A DNA stretch of 64,000 bases from Nocardioides ochotonae (GCF_011420305.2 NZ_CP061769.1:1413001-1477000), one strand, 5' to 3'. Numbered from the stretch's first letter, positions 33,996-42,814 are shown. Program-made: numbers and translations. The notes: generated by a model from the letters alone, not told the origin.

Positions 33996-34029
33996 GGGTC
34001 CCGTCTCGGAGGACCCGTGCGGTCGGCGG

Positions 34030-34035
34030 TAGCCT
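34030..34035 (+). promoter_or_regulatory. Internal leaderless promoter of murE
   Basis: TAGCCT lies six bases before GTG 34042, inside the dcw operon. It would let murE and downstream genes be transcribed apart from mraZ control. Confidence 0.55.
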
Positions 34036-34041
34036 CGACCG

Positions 34042-35586
34042 GTGAGCGACCCGACGACCACCCCCCGTCCGCGCCACCTCGCCCCCGTCGAGCTCGCGGA
34101 CCTGGTCCGCTGGAGCGCTGCGCACGACCCCACCGCCACCACGCGGGGACGGGTCGAGGGCGTCTCGGTGACCGGAGTGTCCCTCAGCAGCCAGCGGGTC
34201 CGTCCCGGTGACCTGTACGCCGCCCTGCCCGGCGCCCGCGCCCACGGCATCGACTTCGCCGCCGACGCGGTCGCGGCGGGCGCCGTCGCCGTGCTGACCG
34301 ACCCCGCCGGCGCCGCCCGCGCCCCCGCGGGGCTGCCGGTGCTCATGGTCGCCCACCCGCGCGGACTCCTCGGCGCGCTCGCGGCGTACGTCTACGGCGA
34401 GCCGGCGCGCGACCTGCGGATGATCGGCGTCACCGGCACCCAGGGCAAGACCACCACGACCCGTCTGGCCGAGAGCGGCCTGGAGGGGTCCGGCACCCGG
34501 GCCGCGGTGGTCGGCACCGTCGGCACCCGGATCGCGGGTCAGGACGTGCCCACCACGCTGACCACCCCCGAGGCGCCGGACCTGCACGGGCTGTTCGCGC
34601 TGATGCGCGAGCGCGAGGTGGCGGCCTGCGCGATGGAGGTCTCCAGCCACGCGCTGGTGATGGGCCGCGTCGACGGCGTCGTCTTCGACGTCGCGGTCTT
34701 CTTGAACCTCGGCCGCGACCACCTCGACTTCCACGGCACGGTGGCGGAGTACTTCGCCGCCAAGGCGTCGTTGTTCACCCCGCAGCGCGCCCGCCTCGGC
34801 CTGGTCAACCTCGACGACGAGCACGGCCGACGGCTGCTCGACGAGGCCACGATCCCGGTCCGCACCTTCTCGGCGGGCGGCGCCGACGCCGACTGGCGCG
34901 CGGTCGACGTCGAGCTCGACGCCGCGGGCTCGCGCTTCACGGTGCTGGGGCCCGGGGGCGTCCGGATCGAGGCAGGGGTACCGCTGCCCGGTGACTTCAA
35001 CGTCGCGAACGCGCTCGCCGCGATCGCGGCCTGCGCCGAGGCCGGGTTCGACCCGGCCCCGGTGGCCGCCGCCCTCGCGGCCGGCGCGGGCGTGCCCGGA
35101 CGCCTGGAGCGGGTCGACGCCGGCCAGGACTTCGAGGTCGTCGTGGACTACGCGCACAAGCCCGACGCCGTCGCCGCCGCGATCGCCACCCTGCGCCCGC
35201 TGACGGACGGGCGCGTGATCGTGGTGCTCGGCGCCGGCGGCGACCGCGACGCCGGCAAGCGGCCGATCATGGCGGGCATCGCCGCGGAGCTCGCCGACGT
35301 GCTCGTGATCACCGACGACAACCCGCGCACCGAGGACCCTGCGGAGATCCGCGCCCAGATGCGCGCGGGCACGACCGGCGCCCACGGCCCGGTGCGCGCG
35401 GAGGTCCTCGAGGTCGGCGACCGGCGCGAGGCGATCGCGACGGCGCTGCGCCTGGCCGCCCGCGGCGACATCGTGCTGGTGGCCGGCAAGGGCCACGAGA
35501 CCGGCCAGGAGATCCACGGGGTGGTCCACCCCTTCGACGACCGCGACGTGGTCCGCGAGCTGCTGGCCGGCGCAGGCCCGGCATGA
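34042..35586 (+). CDS. murE: UDP-MurNAc-tripeptide synthetase (MurE)
   Basis: This 514-residue Mur ligase adds the third residue to UDP-MurNAc-L-Ala-D-Glu. It has the ATP loop GVTGTQGKTTTTRLAESG, the middle-domain MEVSSHALVMGRVDG and NLGRDHLDFHG, and the C-terminal DYAHKPDAV. DDNPRTEDP carries the DNPR motif that selects diaminopimelate over lysine. The stop overlaps the start of a small ORF by ATGA. In M. tuberculosis murF follows directly; here it does not. Confidence 0.95.
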   Translation: MSDPTTTPRPRHLAPVELADLVRWSAAHDPTATTRGRVEGVSVTGVSLSSQRVRPGDLYAALPGARAHGIDFAADAVAAGAVAVLTDPAGAARAPAGLPVLMVAHPRGLLGALAAYVYGEPARDLRMIGVTGTQGKTTTTRLAESGLEGSGTRAAVVGTVGTRIAGQDVPTTLTTPEAPDLHGLFALMREREVAACAMEVSSHALVMGRVDGVVFDVAVFLNLGRDHLDFHGTVAEYFAAKASLFTPQRARLGLVNLDDEHGRRLLDEATIPVRTFSAGGADADWRAVDVELDAAGSRFTVLGPGGVRIEAGVPLPGDFNVANALAAIAACAEAGFDPAPVAAALAAGAGVPGRLERVDAGQDFEVVVDYAHKPDAVAAAIATLRPLTDGRVIVVLGAGGDRDAGKRPIMAGIAAELADVLVITDDNPRTEDPAEIRAQMRAGTTGAHGPVRAEVLEVGDRREAIATALRLAARGDIVLVAGKGHETGQEIHGVVHPFDDRDVVRELLAGAGPA

Positions 35587-35726
35587 GCAGCGCCACCCAC
35601 GCGTCCAGCACGGCCTCGGCGGGGCAGCCCCGCCGGACGCCTGTCGATGCGGAAGAATCTCCGGCCGACAGGCACGACCCAGCACACGCACAGACAGCAG
35701 ACACAGCAAGCGAGAGGCAGCGATGA
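35583..35726 (+). CDS. 47-codon ORF at the murF position
   Basis: An open frame begins at ATG 35583, sharing ATGA with the murE stop. It ends at TGA 35724-35726, sharing ATGA with the mraY start. The product would be hydrophilic, rich in Ser, Thr, Ala, His and Asp (opening MSSATHASSTASAGQPRRTP, ending ASERQR), with no domain or membrane helix. It contains the C/A-rich tract 35671-35710. It may be a real small protein, a coupling ORF that carries ribosomes from murE to mraY, or the residue of a lost murF. Codon bias is weaker than in neighbours, so expression is uncertain. Confidence 0.4.
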   Translation: MSSATHASSTASAGQPRRTPVDAEESPADRHDPAHAQTADTASERQR

Positions 35727-36793
35727 GAGCGATCCTGATCGGCGGGGCGGTTGCCCTGCTGATCTCGCTGCTCGGCACCCGGGTGGCCATCAGGCAGTTC
35801 ACCAAGCTCGGGTACGGCCAGGAGATCCGCGACGACGGCCCCACCAGCCACCACACCAAGCGCGGCACGCCCACGATGGGCGGCGTGGTGATCATCCTCG
35901 CCGCCGTCTTCGGCTACTTCGCCGCCAAGCTGGTGACCGGCGAGGTCCCGTCGGCCTCCGGGATGCTCCTGCTGTTCCTGTTCGTCGGCATGGGCCTGGT
36001 CGGCTTCCTCGACGACTTCATCAAGATCTACAAGCAGCGCAGCCTCGGCCTGCGCAGCAAGGCCAAGATGATCGGGCAGACGATCATCGCGATCGTCTTC
36101 GGCGCCTTGGCGATCTCGCCGTGGCTGGAGGACTCCCGGGGCGAGACCCCTGCCTCGCGGCACCTCTCCTTCCTGCGCGACATCGACCAGTTCGCGCTGC
36201 CCGCGATCGTGGTCCTGGTGCTGATCTGGCTCTTCGTTGCCGGCTTCAGCAACGCCGTCAACCTCACCGACGGCCTCGACGGGCTCGCCGCCGGCGCCTG
36301 CGCGATGGTGTTCGCGGCCTACACGCTGGTGAACATCTGGCAGTTCAACCAGTTCTGCGGCGCCGCGCCGGGACCGAAGTGCTACGAGGTCCGCGATCCG
36401 CTCGACCTCGCGGTGATCGCCGCAGCGATCACCGGCGCCTGCTTCGGGTTCTTGTGGTGGAACGCCTCCCCGGCCCAGATCTTCATGGGCGACACCGGCT
36501 CGTTGGCGCTCGGCAGCGCCCTCGCCGGCCTGGCGATCCTGACCCGCACCGAGCTGCTGCTGGTCGTGCTCGGCGGCATCTTCGTCGCCGAGACCCTGTC
36601 GGTCATGCTCCAGGTCGGCTACTTCAAGGCCACCAAGGGCAAACGGATCTTCCGCATGGCACCCATCCACCACCACTTCGAGATGCTCGGGTGGGAGCAG
36701 GTCACCGTGGTCATCCGGTTCTGGATCATCACCGGCCTCTGCGTGGCGGCGGGCCTCGGCATCTTCTACGCCGAATGGGTGGCGGGCAGCTGA
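35723..36793 (+). CDS. mraY: Phospho-MurNAc-pentapeptide transferase
   Basis: This 356-residue integral membrane enzyme transfers phospho-MurNAc-pentapeptide to undecaprenyl phosphate, making lipid I. About ten membrane helices are present. Signature segments are HHTKRGTPTMGG, FLDDFIKIYKQRSLGL with the Mg-binding DD, NAVNLTDGLDGLAAG, FMGDTGSLALG, and FRMAPIHHHFEMLGWEQ. Complete and typical. ATG 35723 has GAGAGGCAG upstream. The stop overlaps the next start by ATGA. Confidence 0.96.
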   Translation: MRAILIGGAVALLISLLGTRVAIRQFTKLGYGQEIRDDGPTSHHTKRGTPTMGGVVIILAAVFGYFAAKLVTGEVPSASGMLLLFLFVGMGLVGFLDDFIKIYKQRSLGLRSKAKMIGQTIIAIVFGALAISPWLEDSRGETPASRHLSFLRDIDQFALPAIVVLVLIWLFVAGFSNAVNLTDGLDGLAAGACAMVFAAYTLVNIWQFNQFCGAAPGPKCYEVRDPLDLAVIAAAITGACFGFLWWNASPAQIFMGDTGSLALGSALAGLAILTRTELLLVVLGGIFVAETLSVMLQVGYFKATKGKRIFRMAPIHHHFEMLGWEQVTVVIRFWIITGLCVAAGLGIFYAEWVAGS

Positions 36794-37809
36794 TGGCCAC
36801 CCCGGACCTCGAGCGCCTCGGGCAGCGCGACTCCTGGGCCGGCGTGCGCGCGGTCGTCGCGGGATTCGGCCCCGGCGGCTTCGCGGCGGCGGACAACCTG
36901 CTCCACCTCGGCGCGGACGTGCTGGCCCTCGACGAGGACCCCGGCGACACCGAGCGCACCGAGCGCGCGGAGCTGCTCGAGGTCCTCGGTGCCCGCGTCC
37001 GACTGGGCGCCGGCAGCACGGACGTGCTGCCCGACGACGTCGACGTCCTCGTCGTCCAGGGGGACCCGACGGCACCGACCCCGCTGGTCACCGCCGCCCG
37101 CGAGCGCGGCGTACCGGTGTGGGGCGAGGTCGACCTCGCCTGGCGGCTGCGCGCCCCCGGCTCCACGACGCCGTGGCTGTGCGTCACCGGCGTCACCGGC
37201 ACCGCGCAGACCGTGCGCCTGCTCGACGCGATGCTGCGCGCCGCCGGGCTGCGCTCGCTTGCCGTCGGCGAGGGCGGGCTGCCCGTCGTCGAGGCGGTCA
37301 TGGACCCCGAGACCTACGACGTGCTCGCGGTCGGGCTGACCCCGGCCCAGCTCCGCGGGGCCGGCGGTCTGCAGGCCGACTCCGCCGCGGTGCTCGGCGT
37401 GCCCGACCCGCTCGAGGAGCCCCTCGGCGCCGTCGACCGGCTCGCGATGGGCCGGATCTATGACCAGGTGCGGGTGGCGTGCGTCTACGCGGTCGCCGAT
37501 CCCGGCACCGAGGAGCTGGTGCTCGAGGCCGACGTCCGCGAGGGCGCGCGGGCGATCGGGGTCACCCTGGGCATGCCCGGCGTCGGCATGCTCGGCCTCG
37601 TCGAGGACCTCGTGGCGGACCGGGCGTTCATCGAGGAGCGCGCGACCAGCGCCGCCGAGCTCTGCACGCTCGCCGACCTGCCGGTCGAGGACCCGGCGGC
37701 CGAGCCGGAGACGGTGCGCAATGTGCTCGCGGCCGCGGCCCTCGCGCGCGCCGCGGGGGTGCCCCGGGCCGCCGTGCGCGACGGCGTGCGCGCCGCCCAG
37801 ATCGACTGA
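36793..37809 (+). CDS. Degenerate MurD-like protein lacking catalytic parts
   Basis: This 338-residue frame occupies the murD position but is about 120 residues shorter than a real MurD. The N-terminal UDP-binding region (VVAGFGPGGFAAADNLLHLG) and much of the middle domain are recognisable, e.g. VACVYAVADPGTEELV and GMLGLVEDLVADRAFIEERA. The ATP loop reads GVTGTAQT (residues 133-140), two residues shorter than GTNGKTTT and without the catalytic lysine. The usual ED-HLD-H motif is gone, replaced near DPLEEPLGAVDR. The C-terminal glutamate-binding domain is absent: the frame stops just before the usual HR-E motif. It has no frameshift, keeps strong GC3 bias and is ATGA-coupled to mraY, so it appears to be maintained as a non-catalytic protein. 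Confidence 0.8.
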   Translation: MATPDLERLGQRDSWAGVRAVVAGFGPGGFAAADNLLHLGADVLALDEDPGDTERTERAELLEVLGARVRLGAGSTDVLPDDVDVLVVQGDPTAPTPLVTAARERGVPVWGEVDLAWRLRAPGSTTPWLCVTGVTGTAQTVRLLDAMLRAAGLRSLAVGEGGLPVVEAVMDPETYDVLAVGLTPAQLRGAGGLQADSAAVLGVPDPLEEPLGAVDRLAMGRIYDQVRVACVYAVADPGTEELVLEADVREGARAIGVTLGMPGVGMLGLVEDLVADRAFIEERATSAAELCTLADLPVEDPAAEPETVRNVLAAAALARAAGVPRAAVRDGVRAAQID

Positions 37810-37962
37810 CCAGTGCGACTGACCTGAGCGACCGACCTGACCGACGGGCCCGTGTGACCCGTCCGCGGGCCGGCGACACGCGCGCCGGGTTGCCGCCGAT
37901 CGGGACCGGCGCCGACGAGACTTGTCCGTGCACGTCGTTCGAGCCGACCGGAAGGGGCCTGC

Positions 37963-39198
37963 GTGACCACCGCGAATCCGCCGGCCGGTGACGGCAGCGC
38001 CGGACGGCTGGGCTGGCTGACCTCGGCACGCGAGGCGCTGCGCAGCCCGCTGGCGCCGTACTACCTGCTCCTGGGCGCCTCGGCGCTGCTGCTGACCATC
38101 GGCCTGATCATGGTGCTCAGCGCCTCCAGCGTCTACAGCTACAAGACCCATGACGGCGACTCCTACGCGGTGGTCAAGCGCCAGCTGATGTGGGTGCTGA
38201 TCGCCCTGCCGCTCGCCTGGCTGGCCAGTCGGGTGCCGCTGCGGCTGATCCGGGCGCTCACCGTCCCGGCGTACCTCCTCTCGCTGGCGCTGCTGTTCGC
38301 GACCATGCTGTTCGGCATCGTGATCAACGGCAACAAGAACTGGCTGGCCCTGGGCCCGCTGGTCATCCAGCCCTCCGAGATCGCCAAGCTGGCGCTGGTG
38401 CTGTGGGCCGCCAACGTCTACGCCAACAAGGAGCGTCGCCTCGGCCAGCTGCGCCACATCATCGTGCCGGTGGTGCCCGGCCTGGCGCTGGCGACGATCC
38501 TGGTGGTCGCCGGCCGCGACCTGGGCACCGCGCTGGTCTTCATGTCGATCGCCGTCGGGCTGCTGTTCGTCGCGGGCGCGCCGCGGCGCTTCTTCACGAT
38601 CTGCATCCTCGGGCTCGGCGCGATCGTGCTCGCGCTCGCGACCACCGACGCCGAGCGGGTCGGGCGCATCCTCAACTTCGCCGACCCGTTCAAGGACTTC
38701 CACGACGCGGGCTGGCAGCCCGCGCACGGGCTCTACGCGCTCTCCTCCGGCGGCTGGCTGGGCCAGGGAATCGGCTACAGCCGCCAGAAGTGGGGCGACC
38801 TGCCCGAGGCGCACACCGACTTCATCTTCGCGGTGCTCGGTGAGGAGCTCGGCCTGGTCGGCACCCTGCTGGTGGTGGGGCTGTTCCTCACCATCGCCTA
38901 CGCCGCGGTGCGGGTGGCCCGCGAGACCCGCGACCCGTTCGTGCGCTACGCCAGCTTCGGCATCGTGGTCTGGCTGCTCGGGCAGATGATGATCAACGTC
39001 GGCATGGTGCTGGCGCTGCTGCCGGTCATCGGCATCCCGCTGCCGCTGGTCTCCTACGGCGGCTCGGCGCTGGTCCCGTCGCTGGTCGCGCTCGGTCTGC
39101 TGATCGGGTTCGCGCGGCGCGAGCCGACGGCGGCGCGCATTCTCTCGCAGCGCAAGCGCGGCCGTCCGGCGGGTCTGTCCGCACCTACGCACCGATGA
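37963..39198 (+). CDS. ftsW: FtsW, septal peptidoglycan polymerase
   Basis: This 411-residue SEDS-family protein polymerises glycan strands with FtsI. About ten membrane helices are seen. Conserved pieces are MVLSASSVYSYKTHGD-like residues after helix 1, NWLALGPLVIQPSEIAKLA, VAGRDLGTALVF, and HTDFIFAVLGEELGLVG in the large loop; the C-terminal helices contain PLPLVSYGGSALVPSL. The start is GTG 37963. The 153-base gap before it holds repeated GACCGACCTGA-like sequence but no clear -10. Confidence 0.95.
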   Translation: MTTANPPAGDGSAGRLGWLTSAREALRSPLAPYYLLLGASALLLTIGLIMVLSASSVYSYKTHDGDSYAVVKRQLMWVLIALPLAWLASRVPLRLIRALTVPAYLLSLALLFATMLFGIVINGNKNWLALGPLVIQPSEIAKLALVLWAANVYANKERRLGQLRHIIVPVVPGLALATILVVAGRDLGTALVFMSIAVGLLFVAGAPRRFFTICILGLGAIVLALATTDAERVGRILNFADPFKDFHDAGWQPAHGLYALSSGGWLGQGIGYSRQKWGDLPEAHTDFIFAVLGEELGLVGTLLVVGLFLTIAYAAVRVARETRDPFVRYASFGIVVWLLGQMMINVGMVLALLPVIGIPLPLVSYGGSALVPSLVALGLLIGFARREPTAARILSQRKRGRPAGLSAPTHR

Positions 39199-39203
39199 CT
39201 TCC

Positions 39204-39209
39204 TAGAGT
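39204..39209 (+). promoter_or_regulatory. Candidate -10 element before murG
   Basis: TAGAGT lies eight bases before ATG 39218 and straight after the ftsW stop. It would give a leader of at most two bases. Confidence 0.4.
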
Positions 39210-39217
39210 TGGCCCCG

Positions 39218-40306
39218 ATGCGCGTCCTACTCGCCGGCGGAGGCACCGCCGGCCACACCTCGCCCCTGATCGCCACCGCCGACGCCCTGCGGCGTCTCGA
39301 CCCCGCCACGGAGATCACCTGCCTCGGCACACCCCGCGGGCTGGAGAACACCGTGGTCCCGGCCGCCGGCTACCCGCTCGAGCTGGTGCCGCCGGTCCCG
39401 CTGCCGCGCAAGCCCGGCATGGACCTGCTGCGCGTGCCGGGCCGGCTGCGTGCCGCGGTCCGCGCCGCCCACGACGTCTTCGACCGGGTGCAGCCCGATG
39501 TCGTGGTCGGCTACGGCGGCTACGTGTCGATGCCGGCCTACCTGGCCGCGCGGCGCCGCGGCGTACCGCTGGTGGTGCACGAGCAGAACGCCGTCCCCGG
39601 CCTGGCCAACAAGGTCGGTGCCCGGGTCGCCGGGCGCGTCGCGGTCAGCTTCCCCGACACGCCACTGCCCCGCGCGGAGTACGTCGGCCTGCCGATCCGC
39701 CGGATGATCTCGACCCTGGACCGGGCCGCGCTGCGCGCCGAGGCGCGGGAGTTCTTCGGCCTCGACCCGGACCGTCCGACCCTCGTCGTCACCGGCGGCT
39801 CGCAGGGAGCGCGCCGGCTCAACCAGTCGGTCTCCGGCGCCGCTCCTGCGCTCGCCGCCGCCGGTGTGCAGGTGCTGCACGTCGTCGGCCCCAAGGGCGA
39901 GGCCGCCCCCGAGACGGTCGAGGGCGGCGCGCCGTACGTCGTCGTGCCGTTCGTGGACCGCATGGACTACGCCCTCGCCGCCGCCGACCTGATGGTCTGC
40001 CGCTCGGGCGCCTCGAGCGTCACCGAGGCCGCTGCCGTGGGGGTGCCGGCGATCTTCGTGCCGCTGCCGCACGGCAACGGCGAGCAGGAGCACAACGCCC
40101 GCCCGGTCGTCGAGGCCGGGGGAGCGCTGCTGGTCTCCGACGGCGAGTTCACCACCGAGTGGGTGACCGAGCAGGTGCCGAGCCTGGCCACGGACCCCGA
40201 GCGGCTGGCGGCGATGAGCGCCGCGGCCACCGGGCTGATCCCGCGCGACGCCGACGACAAGCTGGCCCGCATCGTGCTCGAGGCCGCCGGACGGGGTGCG
40301 CGATGA
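39218..40306 (+). CDS. murG: MurG, lipid II-forming GlcNAc transferase
   Basis: This 362-residue GT-B glycosyltransferase adds GlcNAc to lipid I. It begins MRVLLAGGGTAGHTSPLIAT with the first glycine-rich loop, then has VVGYGGYVSMPAYLAA, HEQNAVPGLANKV, VVTGGSQGARRLNQSV, and the acceptor region DLMVCRSGASSVTEAAA with PLPHGNGEQEHNA. ATG 39218 is preferred to an upstream TTG at 39209. Its stop overlaps murC by ATGA. Confidence 0.95.
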   Translation: MRVLLAGGGTAGHTSPLIATADALRRLDPATEITCLGTPRGLENTVVPAAGYPLELVPPVPLPRKPGMDLLRVPGRLRAAVRAAHDVFDRVQPDVVVGYGGYVSMPAYLAARRRGVPLVVHEQNAVPGLANKVGARVAGRVAVSFPDTPLPRAEYVGLPIRRMISTLDRAALRAEAREFFGLDPDRPTLVVTGGSQGARRLNQSVSGAAPALAAAGVQVLHVVGPKGEAAPETVEGGAPYVVVPFVDRMDYALAAADLMVCRSGASSVTEAAAVGVPAIFVPLPHGNGEQEHNARPVVEAGGALLVSDGEFTTEWVTEQVPSLATDPERLAAMSAAATGLIPRDADDKLARIVLEAAGRGAR

Positions 40307-41730
40307 AGGTCCCCGTCCCCGACGAGCTGCTGCCCGCCGAGCGCCTCGGTCGCGTCCACTTCGTCGGCATCGGCGGCGCCGGGCTGTCCGCGATCGCCCG
40401 GCTGATGCTGGCGCGCGGCGTCGCGGTCAGCGGCAGCGACGGCGTCGACAGCCCGACCCTGCAGCGGCTGCGCGACCTCGGCGCGCGCGTGCACGTGGGT
40501 CACGACGCCGCGCACCTGCGCGGCCCCGACCACGCTGTCGACACCCTCGTCGTGTCCACCGCGGTGCGCGAGGACAACCCCGAGTACCTCGAGGCCGTCG
40601 CCCAGGGCCTGCGGGTAGTGCCTCGCTCCGCCGCACTGAGCGCCGTGATGGCCGGGCGCCGCGTGCTCGCGGTCGCCGGCACGCACGGCAAGACCACCAC
40701 CACCTCGCTGCTCACCGTCGCCCTCCAGGCCGCCGGCGCCGACCCGACGTACGCCGTGGGCGGGGAGCTGGCCCAGACCGGCACCAACGCCGAGGAGGGC
40801 AGCAGCGACCTGTTCGTCGCCGAGGCCGACGAGTCCGACGGCGCGTTCCTGGTCTATGAGCCCTACGCCGCGATCGTCACCAACGTCGAGGCCGACCACC
40901 TCGACAACTGGGGGACCGAGGAGGCCTACCGCGCGGCGTTCGACCGGTTCGCCGACCGCGTGGACCCCGACGGCTTCCTGGTCTGCGTGGTCGACGACGA
41001 GGGCGCAGCGGCGCTGGCCGAGCGCGCTCGGGGCGCCGGGCGCCGGGTGGTGACCGTGGGGGAGTCGGCGGGTGCCGAGGTCCGTGCGGTCGACCTGGTC
41101 TTCGAGGGCATCACCTCCGCCTTCACCGTCCTCGACAGCGGCACCGAGCTGGGTCGGGTCACCCTGCAGATCCCGGGCCGCCACTACGTGCTCGACGCAC
41201 TGGCCGCGCTCGCCGTCGGGCTGCGCCTCGGGCTGGACTTCGACCGGCTGCGCGCCGGCCTGGAGGGCTTCGCCGGCACTCGGCGGCGCATGGAGCGCAA
41301 GGGCGAGGTCGGGGGAGTGCGGGTCTACGACAGCTACGCCCACCACCCGGTCGAGATCGCGGGCGACCTGCAGGCGGCGCGCGCCGTGGCCGGCACCGGT
41401 CGCGTCGTGGTCGCCTTCCAGCCCCACCTGGTCTCCCGCACCCGCATCTTCGGCGCCGCGATGGGCGAGGCGCTCGGCGCCGCCGACGAGGTCGTGGTGC
41501 TCCCGATCCACCTCGCCCGCGAGGAGGCCGACCCTGCCGTCACCGCGGCGCTGGTGGCGGACGCCGTACCGCTGCCGGCCGAGCGGGTGGCCCAGGCAGC
41601 CGACCTGCCCGCCGCGGCGCGCGAGCTGGCGTCCCGGGCGCGGCCCGGCGACCTGGTGCTGACCCTCGGTGCCGGGAGCGTGACCGAGATCGGACCGCTG
41701 GTCCTGGACCTGCTGGGCTCCGGTGGCTAG
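40303..41730 (+). CDS. murC: UDP-MurNAc-L-alanine ligase
   Basis: This 475-residue Mur ligase attaches L-Ala to UDP-MurNAc. It carries HFVGIGGAGLSAIARLML, the ATP loop VAGTHGKTTTTSLLTVA, EADESDGAFLVYEP, TNVEADHLDNWG, and the C-terminal YDSYAHHPVEIAGDL. All catalytic elements are intact, in contrast to the degenerate murD two genes upstream. It starts in the murG stop (ATGA) and its stop lies within the ftsQ start region, so murG-murC-ftsQ are coupled. Confidence 0.95.
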   Translation: MKVPVPDELLPAERLGRVHFVGIGGAGLSAIARLMLARGVAVSGSDGVDSPTLQRLRDLGARVHVGHDAAHLRGPDHAVDTLVVSTAVREDNPEYLEAVAQGLRVVPRSAALSAVMAGRRVLAVAGTHGKTTTTSLLTVALQAAGADPTYAVGGELAQTGTNAEEGSSDLFVAEADESDGAFLVYEPYAAIVTNVEADHLDNWGTEEAYRAAFDRFADRVDPDGFLVCVVDDEGAAALAERARGAGRRVVTVGESAGAEVRAVDLVFEGITSAFTVLDSGTELGRVTLQIPGRHYVLDALAALAVGLRLGLDFDRLRAGLEGFAGTRRRMERKGEVGGVRVYDSYAHHPVEIAGDLQAARAVAGTGRVVVAFQPHLVSRTRIFGAAMGEALGAADEVVVLPIHLAREEADPAVTAALVADAVPLPAERVAQAADLPAAARELASRARPGDLVLTLGAGSVTEIGPLVLDLLGSGG

Positions 41731-42460
41731 GAAGGTCCTCCCCGACGCGGAGGTCTCGCGTCGCCGCTTCGCCCGTCGCCAGTGGCGGCGGCGCTGGCTG
41801 ACGTGGAAGTACGTCGTCGGAGCCTTCCTCGTGGTCCTCGCGGCCGGTGCGACGGTCTGGGCCCTGTGGTTCTCCTCCTGGCTCTCGGTCGAGGGCGTCG
41901 AGGTCCGCGGGACCTCGGTGCTCGACGCTGCGGAGGTCACCGAGGCGGCGCAGGTGCCCGACGGGCAGGCGCTGGTCTCGGTCGACCTGGCCGGCGTCGA
42001 GGCGCGGGTCGAGGCGCTCGCGCCGGTGCTGGACGCCCAGGTGACCCGCCAGTGGCCCGACCGGGTGCTGGTCGAGGTCGAGGAGCGCACCGCGATCGCG
42101 GTCGTCGAGCTCGCGGGCCGGGTGCGCGGCATGGACGCCGACGGCGTGCTGTTCCGCGACTACCCCAAGGTCCCCGGGGATCTTCCGCGCGTGCTGGCCG
42201 CCAGCGGGATCGACTCCGAGGCGCTGCGCGAGAGCGCGGCGGTGGTCGCGGCGCTGCCCGACGACCTCGCCGCCACCGTCGACCACGTCGAGGTCGAGAG
42301 CATCGACCGCATCTCATTCGTCCTGCGCGACGAGCGCGAGGTGCTGTGGGGGAGCGCGGAGGAGACCGAGCTCAAGGCTCAGGTGCTGCCCGCGCTGCTG
42401 CGCCAGGAGGGCAGCGTGTTCGACATCAGCGTCCCCGCGCGCCCGACCGTCCGGCCCTGA
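41723..42460 (+). CDS. ftsQ: FtsQ/DivIB cell-division protein
   Basis: This 245-residue bitopic protein has a basic N-terminal tail (RRRFARRQWRRRWLTWK) and a membrane helix (about 34-53). The POTRA domain is recognisable as SWLSVEGVEVRGTSVLDAAEV, followed by the beta domain with RQWPDRVLVEVEERTAIAVV. It recruits FtsL/FtsB and FtsWI. GTG 41723 overlaps the murC stop by eight bases. A 354-base gap to ftsZ follows. Confidence 0.92.
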   Translation: MARKVLPDAEVSRRRFARRQWRRRWLTWKYVVGAFLVVLAAGATVWALWFSSWLSVEGVEVRGTSVLDAAEVTEAAQVPDGQALVSVDLAGVEARVEALAPVLDAQVTRQWPDRVLVEVEERTAIAVVELAGRVRGMDADGVLFRDYPKVPGDLPRVLAASGIDSEALRESAAVVAALPDDLAATVDHVEVESIDRISFVLRDEREVLWGSAEETELKAQVLPALLRQEGSVFDISVPARPTVRP

Positions 42461-42814
42461 ACCGGCCCTCCGCGCGGGCCATGAACAGGCTCTGCGCGCG
42501 CCCACTGAGCGCCCACTGACCGCCACGCACGGAGGCACGCCGACCGATCCCGCGTGATCTTCCCCGCGTCGGGGCGTGTCGATGCGGCAGCGCGCGCGAA
42601 TTCCGCCTACCGTGGTCACCACGACGAGGTTGACATAACTATAACCCTCAGCCTGAGGGTCAGGGTTTGCGCCGGACCAGCGGCGCTCCCGAGTCGAGCA
42701 GGACAGTTCCCCCCACCCCAGACATCAGCACCAGCAACACCCAGCAGCACCGCACCCCCACCGTCATCCGGAGCCCCCGGGCGACCGGACCCGATCAGCG
42801 AGAGGCAAGCCGTC
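42461..42814 (+). other. ftsZ upstream region
   Basis: This 354-base gap holds no convincing gene. It has the promoter and palindrome at 42630-42660, then a C/A-rich unstructured tract (42705-42762), then GAGAGGCAAG as the ftsZ ribosome binding site. The predicted leader exceeds 120 bases, long for this window. Confidence 0.6.
42630..42660 (+). promoter_or_regulatory. ftsZ promoter region with 17-bp palindrome
   Basis: TTGACA (42630-42635) is a perfect -35. TATAAC follows at 42640. ACCCTCAG (42644-42651) and CTGAGGGT (42653-42660) form a palindrome around one central base. The short AT-rich stretch stands out sharply from the GC-rich surroundings. The exact -10 is uncertain, since the best match is too close to TTGACA. 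Confidence 0.55.
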
